NCBI GenBank assembly: GCA_028288765.1
Contig: JAQGHQ010000269.1
Coordinates: 1 to 43,467 of the forward strand
Reading direction: 5' to 3'
Source: Gemmataceae bacterium
Lineage (GTDB): Bacteria; Planctomycetota; Planctomycetia; Gemmatales; Gemmataceae
Length of the DNA stretch: 43,467 bases
The translations under genes and the position numbers were made by a program. Position 1 is the stretch's first letter. Each line of letters starts with the position of its first letter. Of this stretch, positions 22,852 through 31,363 are shown piece after piece. The notes beneath the pieces were generated by a model. That model saw only the letters and a program-made list of their open reading frames with translations, did no database searches and had not been told where the DNA came from.

Positions 22852-24261
22852 ATGCCCGATCTCACGACCGCGATCCGCGGCGCGTTCTTCGACTTCCTTG
22901 ACGACCCCTGGAAGTACCCCGGCCGAGAACACGAGGCGGCTCGGTTCGTCGGCGACGGGCTGCTCGTGGTGGCGGACGGGGTGATCAAGGCGTTCGGCCC
23001 GTACGCCGAGATGGCGCCGCGGTTCCCAACTGTCCCTGTCACCCACATCCAAAACCGGCTCATCCTCCCAGGGTTCATCGACGGCCATATCCACTTCCCC
23101 CAGACCCGAGTCCTCGGGGCGTTCGGCAACCAACTCCTTGACTGGCTCCAGAACTGGATCTTCCCGGAGGAGATCAAGTACGCCGACCGGGACTACGCCC
23201 GGGCCGCGGCCGGCAACTTCTTCGACGCCCTCCTGGCCGGCGGGACGACCACCTGCCAGGCGTTCACCACCAGCAGCCCGGTGTCGACCGAGGAGTTCTT
23301 CGAAGAGGCCGGGCGGCGGGGGATGCGGACGATCGCCGGGCTGACCGGGATCGACCGGTTCGCCCCCCCGGAGTTCCTGAACACGCCGGAGCAGTTCTAC
23401 ACCGAAACCAAGCGGCTGATCGCGACGTACCACCGCAAAGGGCGGCATCTGTACGCCATCACCCCCCGGTTCGCCGTCGGCTGCACCGACGAGATGATGG
23501 ACACGTGTGCCCGGCTCAAGCGGGAGCACCCGGACTGCTGGATCAACACGCACATCTCCGAGAACCCGACCGAGGTGCGGCAGGCCCGGCAGGAGTTCCC
23601 GGATTGTCGGGACTACACGGCTGTTCACGAGAAGCACGGGCTGCTCGGGCCGAAGTTCACCGCCGGGCACGGGGTGTGGCTGTCGAACGACGAGTTCCGG
23701 CGGTTCGCCCGGGCCGGGGCCGGCGTCTGCTTCTGCCCGTTGTCCAACCTGTTCCTCGGGAGCGGGCTGTTCCGGCTCGGCCGGGCCACCGACCCGGACG
23801 CCCGGGTGCGGGTGTCGCTCGGGTGCGACATGGGCGGCGGGAATGCGTTCAGCATGATCCGGGTGCTGGAGGAGGCGTACAAGGTCGGGATGTGCAACAA
23901 CACCATGCTCGACGGGTCGGTCGACCCGCGGTGGCAGGACACGGCCGAGGCCGAGCGGAACAAGCTCGGGCCGTACCGGGCGTTCTACCTGGCCACCCTC
24001 GGCGGGGCCCACGCCCTGTACCTGGACGACGTCCTCGGGAACTTCCAGCCGGGCAAGGAGGCCGACTTCGTGGCCCTGGACTGGAATGCCGGCCAGCACG
24101 CGATGGCCTGGCACCAGTCGCTGATCGCCGGGGACGGCGGGCCGGGGACGATCGACCAGGCGGCCATGCTGCTGTTCGGGGTCATGGCCTGCGGGGACGA
24201 CCGGAACGTGGACGAGACCTGGGTCGCCGGCAAACGGGCGTACAAGAAGAAGGCGGTCTGA
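22852..24261 (+). CDS. guaD: Guanine deaminase
   Basis: 469 residues from ATG 22852. It is an amidohydrolase of the guanine deaminase group, which turns guanine into xanthine in purine salvage or breakdown, in the cytoplasm. Zinc ligands are visible in order: H79 and H81 in LPGFIDGHIHFPQT, H234 in INTHISEN, H273 in TAGHGVW and D326 in GCDMGGG. The guanine-binding stretch after the first motif (GAFGNQLLDWLQNWIFPEE) and CPLSNLFLGSGLF are typical of the family, as is the total length. Neighbours give no purine operon; an ABM-domain gene follows after 29 bases. Confidence in the family is high; exact substrate is inferred from the motifs. Confidence 0.93.
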   Translation: MPDLTTAIRGAFFDFLDDPWKYPGREHEAARFVGDGLLVVADGVIKAFGPYAEMAPRFPTVPVTHIQNRLILPGFIDGHIHFPQTRVLGAFGNQLLDWLQNWIFPEEIKYADRDYARAAAGNFFDALLAGGTTTCQAFTTSSPVSTEEFFEEAGRRGMRTIAGLTGIDRFAPPEFLNTPEQFYTETKRLIATYHRKGRHLYAITPRFAVGCTDEMMDTCARLKREHPDCWINTHISENPTEVRQARQEFPDCRDYTAVHEKHGLLGPKFTAGHGVWLSNDEFRRFARAGAGVCFCPLSNLFLGSGLFRLGRATDPDARVRVSLGCDMGGGNAFSMIRVLEEAYKVGMCNNTMLDGSVDPRWQDTAEAERNKLGPYRAFYLATLGGAHALYLDDVLGNFQPGKEADFVALDWNAGQHAMAWHQSLIAGDGGPGTIDQAAMLLFGVMACGDDRNVDETWVAGKRAYKKKAV

Positions 24262-24290
24262 CCCGGTCCCCACCCCCCGGAGGCTGCCTC

Positions 24291-24935
24291 ATGACCGTCC
24301 GCGTCTCCCGGGCCTCGTCGGTCATCGTCCACCGGGTGCCGTCGGCCGCCGCCGACCGGTTCCTCGCCCTCCAGGATGGGCTCACCCGGGCCGCCGAGGC
24401 GTTCCCCGGCTACCAGGGGACCGACGTCTACCCGCCGGCCGACGCCGCGGGGGTCGAGTGGGTGGTCCTGATCCACTTCGCCGACGCCGCGGCCCTGCAA
24501 GGCTGGCTCACCTCCCCGGCCCGGGCCGGGTGGGTCGAGAAGGTTCGGGCCGAAGTCGGCGAGTTCCGCCTGAAGACCCTGCCGAGGGGGTTCGGGTCGT
24601 GGTTCACCGGCCCGGCCTCCGACCCGGACGCCCTGCCGCCCGGCTGGAAGATGGTCCTCATTGTTCTCCTCGGGCTGTACCCGACGGTCATCCTGCTCAC
24701 CCTGACCGTCGGGCGGGTCACGGACCCGCTCGGGCTGGCGGTCGGGATGCTGATCGGGAACGCGCTCAGCGTCTCGATCCTCCAGTACGCCGTGATGCCG
24801 GGGCTGACCCGCGTGTTCGGCCCCTGGCTGCGTGCGAACGCCCGGGCCCGGCGGACGACGTCACTCGCCGGCGTGGGCGTCATCCTGCTTCTCCTCGCCG
24901 GCCTGACGGTTCTGTTCCGTCAGGTCACGGGATGA
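24291..24935 (+). CDS. Antibiotic-biosynthesis-monooxygenase-like membrane protein
   Basis: 214 residues from ATG 24291, preceded by GGAGG. Residues about 8-95 form an ABM-type dimeric ferredoxin-like domain (FPGYQGTDVYPPAD, WVVLIHFADAAALQGWLTS). Residues 120-210 hold three membrane segments: MVLIVLLGLYPTVILLTLTV, a second with LAVGMLIGNALSVSILQYAV and a third with AGVGVILLLLAGLTVLF. The same two-part architecture is known from COG3224-type proteins, whose activity is unclear. It follows guaD by 29 bases and is probably co-transcribed. The link between the two functions is not evident. Confidence 0.87.
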   Translation: MTVRVSRASSVIVHRVPSAAADRFLALQDGLTRAAEAFPGYQGTDVYPPADAAGVEWVVLIHFADAAALQGWLTSPARAGWVEKVRAEVGEFRLKTLPRGFGSWFTGPASDPDALPPGWKMVLIVLLGLYPTVILLTLTVGRVTDPLGLAVGMLIGNALSVSILQYAVMPGLTRVFGPWLRANARARRTTSLAGVGVILLLLAGLTVLFRQVTG

Positions 24936-25021
24936 ACCGGGCTATGGAGGACCCCCGCGCCCCGGGGGGGGACAGGGCCTTCGGGGTCGGCAGGTCGAAC
25001 GCCGGCCCTGGTCGGGTGGGG

Positions 25022-25666
25022 TCACCGGGCGGGGACGGCCGCCGCACCCAGCGGCTGACCGGAGTAGGTCGTGCGGATCGGCAACTTGTGCTCCCGGCGG
25101 ATCGCGTTCTCGCAGACCGGCTCATGACTGTGCGCGCCCAGCCCGACCGTCCTCGCCTCCTCATCGCCCTCGTTCGACACATACGTGCCGTCCAGCCAGT
25201 GCAGGGCGTGGATCAGTTCGTGCGCCAGGGCGACGAACGACGGGACGTGCGCGAGGGCGGCGACCTCATTGTAATACCTGGTGGCCGTCTCCCGCGTCTC
25301 GCTCAGGAGCGGCTCCCGGTCCCGGATGTCGGCCACCTGCTTCGCCGCCCCTTCGACGTAAGCGGGGGTATAGTCGAACCACGCGACCCTGAGCCGGTCG
25401 AACCCGCCGTCGCCCGGGAGGCGGCCGAACCCCATCTCCGTCACCTTTCGCACCTCCCGGATGACGACCCGGGTGTGGCCCGCGCACCGCGCCACGAGCC
25501 CGGCGATCAGTTGCTTCCCGACCGGCCCGGTGTTGATCGTGTTGAGGGCCGCCCCGGTCTTGTGCAGGAACCCGACCCCGAACAGCTTCTTCAAGGGGTC
25601 CAGGCAGGTCGGGGTGGTGAGGATGTAGATCCCGCCCGCGACGATGCTCCAGCGTTGCTCGTTCAT
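25022..25666 (-). CDS. M91-like zinc metallopeptidase (NleD-type fold)
   Basis: 214 residues from ATG 25666, preceded by GAGGTG. The zinc motif HELIH (149-153) is followed by EE (169-170), GLGAHSHEPVCENAIRREH and LPIRTTYSG. The order HExxH, EE, VGL, ENxxRxE, LPxRxxY is the pattern I associate with the Peptidase_M91 family, to which the type III effector NleD belongs; NleD cleaves host MAP kinases. No signal peptide or secretion-system gene is visible, so the target here is unknown, and bacterial toxin or self-processing roles are equally possible. It is a single gene between the ABM gene (convergent) and a stretch of remnants. Confidence 0.75.
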   Translation of the reverse strand: MNEQRWSIVAGGIYILTTPTCLDPLKKLFGVGFLHKTGAALNTINTGPVGKQLIAGLVARCAGHTRVVIREVRKVTEMGFGRLPGDGGFDRLRVAWFDYTPAYVEGAAKQVADIRDREPLLSETRETATRYYNEVAALAHVPSFVALAHELIHALHWLDGTYVSNEGDEEARTVGLGAHSHEPVCENAIRREHKLPIRTTYSGQPLGAAAVPAR

Positions 25667-25924
25667 CCGGCACCTCGACGGCGGATTCGAATCGCGTTGG
25701 GGATTTCAGACGGCCGAACAATAACACACGAACCGCGCCGCGGCCTGACCCGGGCGTCGTCCCCGCGACCCACCGCCGGGCCGGACAGGCCCCGGGTGGT
25801 CCCCGTCGGGGCTGGTTGCCTGTCGGCCCGCCGGGTGCTAAGAACGTTCGCCGATCAGGTGCTGCTGCTCAAGCCGTACTTGACCCAGGCCGGGTTCGAC
25901 CCGTACGACCTCGGCATCTATTGA
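25667..25924. other. Region before the deaminase remnant, with a possible short coding scrap
   Basis: The stretch upstream of the M91 gene should hold its promoter. At 25835-25924 on the plus strand one frame reads RRVLRTFADQVLLLKPYLTQ then AGFDPYDLGIY and a TGA stop, which looks like the C-terminal end of a protein, but I see no start and no family. The rest is Pro/Arg-rich and non-coding in appearance. Confidence 0.3.
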
Positions 25925-25976
25925 CTCGGCTTTCGGCTGATTGTGGCCCCGCCCTTCCACAGAGCCGCCGCTCTGA

Positions 25977-26084
25977 CCCTGTCTTCAGGACTTCCCCATC
26001 TTTCACCACGACCGCACCGACCTTCGGCCGGACTGCTCCGGCTTCGTTCACGCTCTCGCGTGCCTTGTCGATCAACATTCTCAT
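25977..26084 (-). pseudogene. N-terminal remnant of a cytidine/dCMP-deaminase-family gene
   Basis: ATG 26084 starts FMRMLIDKARESVNEAG-like sequence continuing RPKVGAVVVKDGEVLKTG, the N-terminal strand-helix of the zinc-dependent deaminase fold (RibD/dCMP deaminase pattern PKVGAVVVKDG). The zinc motifs HAE and PCxxC that should follow are absent, as the sequence becomes unrelated after LKTG. Just upstream in the same frame GACGAATAT is followed by a TGA, so the original N-terminus may also be broken. The remnant is not functional. Nothing else recognisable lies in 26085-26380. Confidence 0.55.
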
Positions 26085-26380
26085 GAACTTACATCAATAT
26101 TCGTCGGTCTCGGACGTGCCCCCGCCGGAAAGACCGTTCGGCTGCTCCCGACGCCGGTTTTCCCTCCGGGTCCGGGCTGGCGGACGGGGTGTCGCGACCC
26201 CGACGGCCTCGCCCGCCCTTCCGCCCCGAGGACCCCGACCGCGAGAAGAATTCGGCTGAGCTTCGGGCGTGACTCAGGCGGCCGGCCCCGACGGACCCGA
26301 TGAAGTCTCAGCGCGTGAGCAAGGTGCTTCTCGTGAGTAGGCTGTACGAACCACGGGTGGGAACCGTGGGGCGGGATGGA

Positions 26381-27610
26381 TCAGGCCGTGACGGTCAATT
26401 TGAGAGACTCGATGTCGCTTCGCCCCGACTTGCGGAACGGCCGCGGCATGGGCTGGGCGTGGCCTTTCGCGTCGATCGTCCGACTGCGAAGGGTGTATTC
26501 CCCCGCCGGCAGGCCGGGGAGGAGCGCGGCCCAGTGGACCTTCGCCAGCTTCATCGGCCACGCCGCCGGCTGGCCGGTCGCCGGGTCGAACCCGAGGACA
26601 TCCTTCGGGAGCCTCTCCTCGGGAAAGGCCCCGCCCCAGCTCTTCGGCGGCGGCAGGATGTGGGCGTCGGCCCACGGGGCGGTCGTGAAGTAGGGGTCGT
26701 CATCCGGCCACTTCTTCGCGGCCGGATGGACCCACACCTGCACTTTCGACAGCCCGGAAACCCCGACCTGTGCGTACCCCGTCACCGGGATCGGCCGGCC
26801 GGCCTTCGGAGTACCAGGTACGGACAGTACGTCGGCAAAGGTCTTCAGCGGGCTGTCGATGTCGTTGTTCCCGTTCGCGTAGGTGTCGTTGGCGTGAGCG
26901 AGGTTCGACAGCACGACGTGCGTGAGCCACTTGACCGACTTGAACCCGTATGCTTCCGGCACGACCACCCGCACCGGCCCACCCCGCTCGGGGTCGAGCC
27001 ACCGGCCGTTGAGCTTGTAGCACAGGATGACCGGCGGGAGGTCGTCCGGGTCTTCGAGGACGCGGCCGACCGACAGGGAGCTGCGAAAGAGCTGGTTCGG
27101 GTCGTCATTGTGGTAGCCGTGGTAGAACACTCGGCGGAGGTTCTCCTTCGGCCGGGTGAGCCAGAGCACTTCACGGAGCGGCACTCCCTCCCACACGCCC
27201 ATCCCGAGCGGGCAGCCGATGTTCAGGCACGTCATCACCTTCGCGAACCGGACGGCGTGCTTCTCCCCGAGCTTGAGCAGACCTGGGAAGTCGAGTGCGG
27301 TCCCGTCATTCTTCGTGAATTGGCGGCCGAGTGTCGTCTTGTTCTCGGGGTCGGAGATGACCTCCAGTTGCCACGTCTCGCGGGTGAGCCCGACGGCCCT
27401 CTTCTTCTCGTCGGGGAGTGAGTGCGGGACTGGCTTCCCACGAGACACGTCGCGAAAGTCGACGGGCGGGGTGAAGTAGGGCTCCAGCTGCTCGATCGCC
27501 GGGGCGAGCTCCGGCGGGACCGGGTCGGCAGCTCGGGCGGTGACGGCACACCCGGCAGCCCACGCCGCGCCGCCGAGGAAGAACCGACGGGTCAGTTCCG
27601 CGTCACTCAT
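26381..27610 (-). CDS. Tat-exported sulfite-oxidase-like molybdopterin oxidoreductase
   Basis: 409 residues from ATG 27610, preceded by AGGGGG seven bases away; the longer frame to 27838 is not used. TRRFFLGG (7-14) is a twin-arginine signal. The molybdopterin domain shows C128 in VMTCLNIG as the candidate Mo ligand, then the core segment KLNGRWLDPERGGPVRVVVP and FKSVKWLTHV, typical of the sulfite oxidase / SoxC / YedY superfamily. The C-terminal half has the Ig-like dimerisation domain (PVTGYAQVGVSGLSKVQVWV, LPAGEYTLRSRTIDAKG). A periplasmic oxidoreductase is therefore likely; sulfite as substrate is only a family-level guess. No haem c partner lies next to it. Confidence 0.88.
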   Translation of the reverse strand: MSDAELTRRFFLGGAAWAAGCAVTARAADPVPPELAPAIEQLEPYFTPPVDFRDVSRGKPVPHSLPDEKKRAVGLTRETWQLEVISDPENKTTLGRQFTKNDGTALDFPGLLKLGEKHAVRFAKVMTCLNIGCPLGMGVWEGVPLREVLWLTRPKENLRRVFYHGYHNDDPNQLFRSSLSVGRVLEDPDDLPPVILCYKLNGRWLDPERGGPVRVVVPEAYGFKSVKWLTHVVLSNLAHANDTYANGNNDIDSPLKTFADVLSVPGTPKAGRPIPVTGYAQVGVSGLSKVQVWVHPAAKKWPDDDPYFTTAPWADAHILPPPKSWGGAFPEERLPKDVLGFDPATGQPAAWPMKLAKVHWAALLPGLPAGEYTLRSRTIDAKGHAQPMPRPFRKSGRSDIESLKLTVTA

Positions 27611-27895
27611 CGGTCGCCCCCTGATCGCTCGCGATCGCCTGAGCTTACCCCCTCTCCCGGGCAAAGGCCACCGGGTCGGGTGAGGGAATTTGGCGAGTCG
27701 AAGCTTTCGGGGCAGCCCTTGGCGGCGAACCAAACGAGCCCCGGTGCCTGTCGCTCGCGTGGGAGCGTAAGCCCCGGGGCAGACGGACTGAACAGGGGGA
27801 GCGGCCGGACTTCGACCCGCCCACCCGCGGTACGACAATCGTCGCCCTCGAACGACCCCGGGGAGCGGGACCCGCCCGCCCCGCCGGAGAAGAGA
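27611..27895. other. Intergenic region between oxidoreductase and Cys/His-rich gene
   Basis: 285 bases. It should contain the promoter of the sulfite-oxidase-like gene and the 3' end of the Cys/His-rich gene transcript. I see no clear terminator, repeat or coding trace. Confidence 0.4.
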
Positions 27896-28615
27896 TCAGC
27901 ACGCGGTGTGAACGTCACAGCCGGAACCGCCGTGGCGGCTGCTCCCGCACACTTCCTTGGGTTCGCACCCGCCGTGGTCCTTGTCACCAGTGGAGCCGCA
28001 GTCTTTGTGGTGCTTGTCGCCGTGATCCTTCTCGTCCTTGCCCTTGTCGCACGGGTTCGAGTGCCCGGTGGCGCAGCCGTCCTTGTCCTTCCCGTCGTGA
28101 TCCCTGGTGTCGCACCCGCCCGTGTGCTTGTCGTCGCACGGGTTCGATCCCTTGCCGTCGCAGTCCTTGTCGCCGTGGTCGTGGTGGCCCTTGTCCCCGC
28201 ACACCTCGTCGTGCGAGTCGTCGCAGGTGGTCATGTGGCAGTGCCGGGTGCCGTGGCCGTCGCCGATCCCGCACAGGTCATGCGAACACGACCGGTCGGA
28301 GTCGCAGTCCGAATCGTGGTGGTCCGAGTCGCAGGGGTTGTGGCCGGGTGGGGTACACGGGGGGGTCGGGGAGCAGGAGTCGGTCGAGTGGCACTTGACC
28401 GCCACCGAGTGACAGACGTCCGGGATGTCGCACACGCAAACGCAGGGCGGGGGAGGCGGAACCGGCGGAGGCGGAGAACACGGGGGAGGGACCACGACGG
28501 CCGGCATCTCGCGGGCGTCGAGGGCTTCGAGGGTCGGGCGAAAGCGGTTGTCCAGGAGGGGGGTCGTGAGGGTCCAGGACCCCCACGTCCGGGACAAGCT
28601 GTCGAGCAACGTCAT
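27896..28615 (-). CDS. Exported Cys/His/Asp-rich putative metal-binding protein
   Basis: 239 residues from ATG 28615, preceded by GAGGAG; a TTG six bases earlier is rejected. Residues 26-39 read FRPTLEALDAREMP then A, close to the LExLExRxxPA motif near the N-terminus of many exported planctomycete proteins. A Pro stretch with CVCVC follows, then about 170 residues built almost only from Cys, His, Asp, Gly, Lys and Ser: I count 25 Cys and 22 His. Units such as NPCD, GHHDHGDKDCDGKG and DKHHKDCG recur at irregular spacing. There is no family I recognise; metallothionein-like or His-rich metal sequestration is the obvious reading, or a disulfide-rich extracellular matrix protein. The spread of Cys differs from known metallothioneins. 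Confidence 0.75.
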   Translation of the reverse strand: MTLLDSLSRTWGSWTLTTPLLDNRFRPTLEALDAREMPAVVVPPPCSPPPPVPPPPPCVCVCDIPDVCHSVAVKCHSTDSCSPTPPCTPPGHNPCDSDHHDSDCDSDRSCSHDLCGIGDGHGTRHCHMTTCDDSHDEVCGDKGHHDHGDKDCDGKGSNPCDDKHTGGCDTRDHDGKDKDGCATGHSNPCDKGKDEKDHGDKHHKDCGSTGDKDHGGCEPKEVCGSSRHGGSGCDVHTAC

Positions 28616-29150
28616 GGGCAACTCCTCGGGATGAAAAAGCAGTCCCTGACCGCGAAAACCGGCCGGCGGGAACGGGCCGCTGGTCGGACGGGTCGGGTGC
28701 CCGGTCTACCACCGTTCGCAGTCAAGAAACGGGTGAGCTCGTCCGCCCGGTCGAACCCTCATTTCATGGGGTCGCCCGGCGGCGAGTCTCGGCTGCTGTA
28801 CGGTCCGTAGACGGGGACGGACCCCACTTAGCACGGCGAGTGCCGGGCGGGTCGGCGGCGAGAAAAATGATTTTGCGGAATCACCGGTTTCATGACATTT
28901 CGTGAACTATACTCTTCAGCCGATGGCTTCAGCCCACCTCCGCGATTGTCGCCGGTGTCAACCGGCGGATACGTTCGACACTTGACACGTGCTCATAACG
29001 GGCAACGCCCCGACCGCGTAGACCGATCACCCGGCGACGAAAGACACGGGAAGTCGGACTGAGCCTTCAGAGTTCGCGCCGGTGTTGAAGCGCAGGGCGT
29101 CGGGTCGTGCCGATCCGCTCCGGGGATCGGGTCGAGCGGGGGGTCGGGTG
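28616..29150. other. Long intergenic region with an AT-rich core
   Basis: 535 bases without a gene. The stretch 28860-28920 is markedly AT-richer than its surroundings and includes TATACT at 28908-28913, a possible plus-strand -10 box, but no good -35 lies at 16-18 bases. CCGATCC at about 29110 and GGATCGG at about 29124 can form a small hairpin before the peptidase-like gene. Confidence 0.4.
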
Positions 29151-29855
29151 ATGCCTGGCATCCCATTCCCGGGGGGCCGGGGCTTTGCCTCTATCATGAC
29201 GCCCGGGATCACGATCACCCCTGTTTCTCTAATCTTTTTGTTAATACGCTGACGCATAACCGACCGATCACCCGATACACGGACGTCCCAGGGCCGCTCG
29301 AACGCCCTCATCGGAAGTGCCAGCTGCCGGCACGCGGCGATCATCTCGCGGGTCAACGCGGACGGGCCCATCCCGTCGGTGTCGATCTCCCACGCGACCG
29401 GGGCGACAGATGCGGCGATCTCCACCGACCCATTCGGGACGTGCGATGGGTCCGTCCAGGTGTTCCGGTTGGGCATCCTCGACGACGTCCCGCCGGAGGC
29501 CGCGGGCGTGGCCCTGACCTGGGCCCCGAACTCCGGTAGCAACCTGCGGTACAGCATTTCGAAGGCGGTCGGGTGTGCCTTCCGGAGCAGTTCGTTCGGG
29601 TCGGGCGCGAAGAAACGGGCGGCCTTTTACCGGGCCCACCGGAATACCCGGGGCGGGCCGCCCGGCGAGGACGGGGGCACCTTCAAGTCGATGTTCTGCT
29701 CGATGTTCGTGATCGCCTGTTACCAGGCGGTGATGGACGACGCCCGGACCGACGGGGTACTGTCCCTGGACGCCAAGAACACGAGCCCGATGTACCTGGA
29801 CGGATACCTGCGGAACTCGCCGCACTGGTCGACCATTAACGCGATGAAGGACTGA
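29151..29855 (+). pseudogene. Permuted papain-like (YiiX/NlpC-P60-type) peptidase gene with an in-frame TGA
   Basis: One frame from ATG 29151 runs to TGA 29853 with a single internal stop, TGA 29250-29252, after MTPGITITPVSLIFLLIR. Beyond it come RHAAIISRVNADG (candidate catalytic His), SISHATGATDAAIS, FGSGAKKRAAFYRAHRN and FKSMFCSMFVIACYQAVM then LDAKNTSPMYLDGYL. The order start-strand, HAAI and late CSxFV with TSPxxL is that of permuted papain-like amidases or peptidases. There is no ATG, GTG or TTG between the TGA and GTG 29379, so the His motif can only be translated by read-through. Either a recent nonsense mutation or programmed read-through; the former is likelier. An antisense frame at 29027-29557 is also open, because the two frames share third positions. 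Confidence 0.6.
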
Positions 29856-29910
29856 CCGGCGGCCCGCTGGGCCCGGGGCACGGTACGGTCTCCCGGCACC
29901 CGACGGGCCC

Positions 29911-29947
29911 GAAAAGAGGGCGGGGGGCGGAACCCTCCGCCCCCCGC
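29911..29947 (-). terminator. Intrinsic terminator of the EF-Tu gene
   Basis: A 12-base perfect stem (29936-29947 with 29920-29931) and a 4-base loop lie directly after the EF-Tu stop on the minus strand. In that direction the stem is followed by CCTCTTTTC (29919-29911), so it has the stem plus T-run of an intrinsic terminator. Confidence 0.8.
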
Positions 29948-29954
29948 GTCAGGA

Positions 29955-31130
29955 TTACTCGATGACTTCGCTGACCACGCCCGACCCGACGGTCTTCCCC
30001 CCCTCGCGGATGGCGAACCGGCTGCCGGCCTCCACCGCGATCGGGCGGTCGAGCTGAACGTCGACCCGGGCGTTGTCACCGGGCATCACCATCTCGATCC
30101 CTTCCGGCAGGGTCACCTGCCCGGTCACGTCCGTGGTGCGGACGTAGAACTGCGGCTTGTACCCGGCGAAGAACGGCGTATGTCGCCCACCCTCGTCCTT
30201 CCGGAGGGCGTACACCTCGGCCCGGAACCGCGACCGGGGCTTGATCGACTTCGGGGCCGCGACCACCTGGCCCCGCCGGACCTGGTCGGCCTTCACCCCG
30301 CGGAGCAGCACGCCCACGTTCTCCCCGGCCTGCGCCGCCGGCCGCGACCGGTTGAACGCCTCGATGTCGGTGACCACCGTTTCCACGGCGTCGCCGAGGC
30401 CGAGGACCTCGACGCGGTCGTGCACCGCCACCCGCCCCTGCTCGATCTTGCCGGTGGCGACCGTGCCCCGGCCCTCGATCACGTGGACGCCCTCGACGGC
30501 CATCAGGAATGGCCGATCGACCAGCCGGACCGGGTCCGGAATGTGCGAGTCGAGCGCCGCCAAGAGCGCCCCGACGCAGCCCGCGAACCCCGGGTCGGTC
30601 GGGTGGTCGAGGGCGCCCTTGGCGTTGCCGCGGACGAATGGGACCGTCGTCCCGTCGAACCCGTGCCGGGTAAGTAGTTCCCGGGTCTCCAGCTCGACGA
30701 GGTCGACCAGGTCCGGGTCGTCCACCAGGTCGACTTTGTTGACGAACACGACCAGGTGCGGCACCCCGACCTGCCGGGCGAGCAGGACGTGCTCGCGGGT
30801 CTGCGGCATCGGCCCGTCGACAGCCGAGATGAGCAGCACGGCGCCGTCCATCTGGGCCGCCCCGGTAATCATGTTCTTCACATAATCCGCGTGCCCGGGG
30901 CAGTCGATGTGGGCGTAGTGCCGGGTCTCGGTCTCGTACTCGACGTGGGCGGCGGTGATCGTGACCGTCTTGGTCGGGTCGCGCTCGATCCCGCCCTTGG
31001 CAATGGCCTGATACCCCTTGACCGTCGCCAGCCCCCTGGCGGCCTGGACGGCCAGGATGGCGGCCGTCAGGGTGGTCTTCCCGTGGTCGATGTGGCCGAT
31101 CGTGCCGACGTTGACGTGAACCTTCTTCAT
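29955..31130 (-). CDS. tuf: Elongation factor Tu, planctomycete type
   Basis: 391 residues, full length. It delivers aminoacyl-tRNA to the ribosome as a GTPase. The G1 motif is GHIDHGKT (12-19), G3 [21 protein letters not shown]4 NKVD; domains 2 and 3 are complete to SGVVSEVIE. The switch I region differs from the usual RGITI: it reads [17 protein letters not shown], a variant I associate with planctomycete EF-Tu proteins. It starts MKKVHVNVG without the longer N-terminus of typical tuf products and sits alone, away from ribosomal protein genes, so it may be a second, diverged copy. The start is fixed by homology; no good ribosome site is seen. Confidence 0.92.
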   Translation of the reverse strand: MKKVHVNVGTIGHIDHGKTTLTAAILAVQAARGLATVKGYQAIAKGGIERDPTKTVTITAAHVEYETETRHYAHIDCPGHADYVKNMITGAAQMDGAVLLISAVDGPMPQTREHVLLARQVGVPHLVVFVNKVDLVDDPDLVDLVELETRELLTRHGFDGTTVPFVRGNAKGALDHPTDPGFAGCVGALLAALDSHIPDPVRLVDRPFLMAVEGVHVIEGRGTVATGKIEQGRVAVHDRVEVLGLGDAVETVVTDIEAFNRSRPAAQAGENVGVLLRGVKADQVRRGQVVAAPKSIKPRSRFRAEVYALRKDEGGRHTPFFAGYKPQFYVRTTDVTGQVTLPEGIEMVMPGDNARVDVQLDRPIAVEAGSRFAIREGGKTVGSGVVSEVIE

Positions 31131-31318
31131 GGGTGTTCAGGGACTCCCCGGTCGCGCGTCGCGACCGACGGTGGTGCCGGCCCCCTGCCCGACCGCGGCG
31201 GCAGTCTTTTTTCCACGACGAGTGAATCCAGGACAGCGAGCCCGGCGCTGCGAACCGGTGGAAGGACACGCGAGCGAGGTCAGTGGTTCGTTGGGAATAA
31301 GGCAGGTGGGGGGTCTTT

Positions 31319-31335
31319 CCGCCCCAAAGGGGCGG
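31319..31335. other. Small hairpin between EF-Tu and the next upstream gene
   Basis: CCGCCCC at 31319-31325 pairs with GGGGCGG at 31329-31335 with an AAA loop. It lies 29 bases beyond the stop of the minus-strand gene ending at 31364 and upstream of the EF-Tu start, so it may end that transcript, but no T-run follows. Confidence 0.4.
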
Positions 31336-31363
31336 TCGCCGGCCCGAAGGTCGTTGACCCGCG

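Noticed and set aside
27422..28810. A 462-codon plus-strand frame opposite the Cys/His-rich gene
   Set aside because: Val/Ala/Arg repeats here are the antisense reading of His/Asp/Cys codons. The minus strand has a strong ribosome site and an export-type motif, so it was preferred, although I am less sure here than elsewhere.
29027..29557. A 176-codon minus-strand frame opposite the papain-like gene
   Set aside because: It has good codon use and a plausible look, but shares third-codon positions with the plus frame, and extending it upstream meets two TAA stops. The plus frame shows recognisable HAAI and CSxFV...TSP motifs.
31131..31363. tRNA genes next to EF-Tu, as in many bacteria
   Set aside because: No cloverleaf or TTCRA-type T-loop in a stem context was found.
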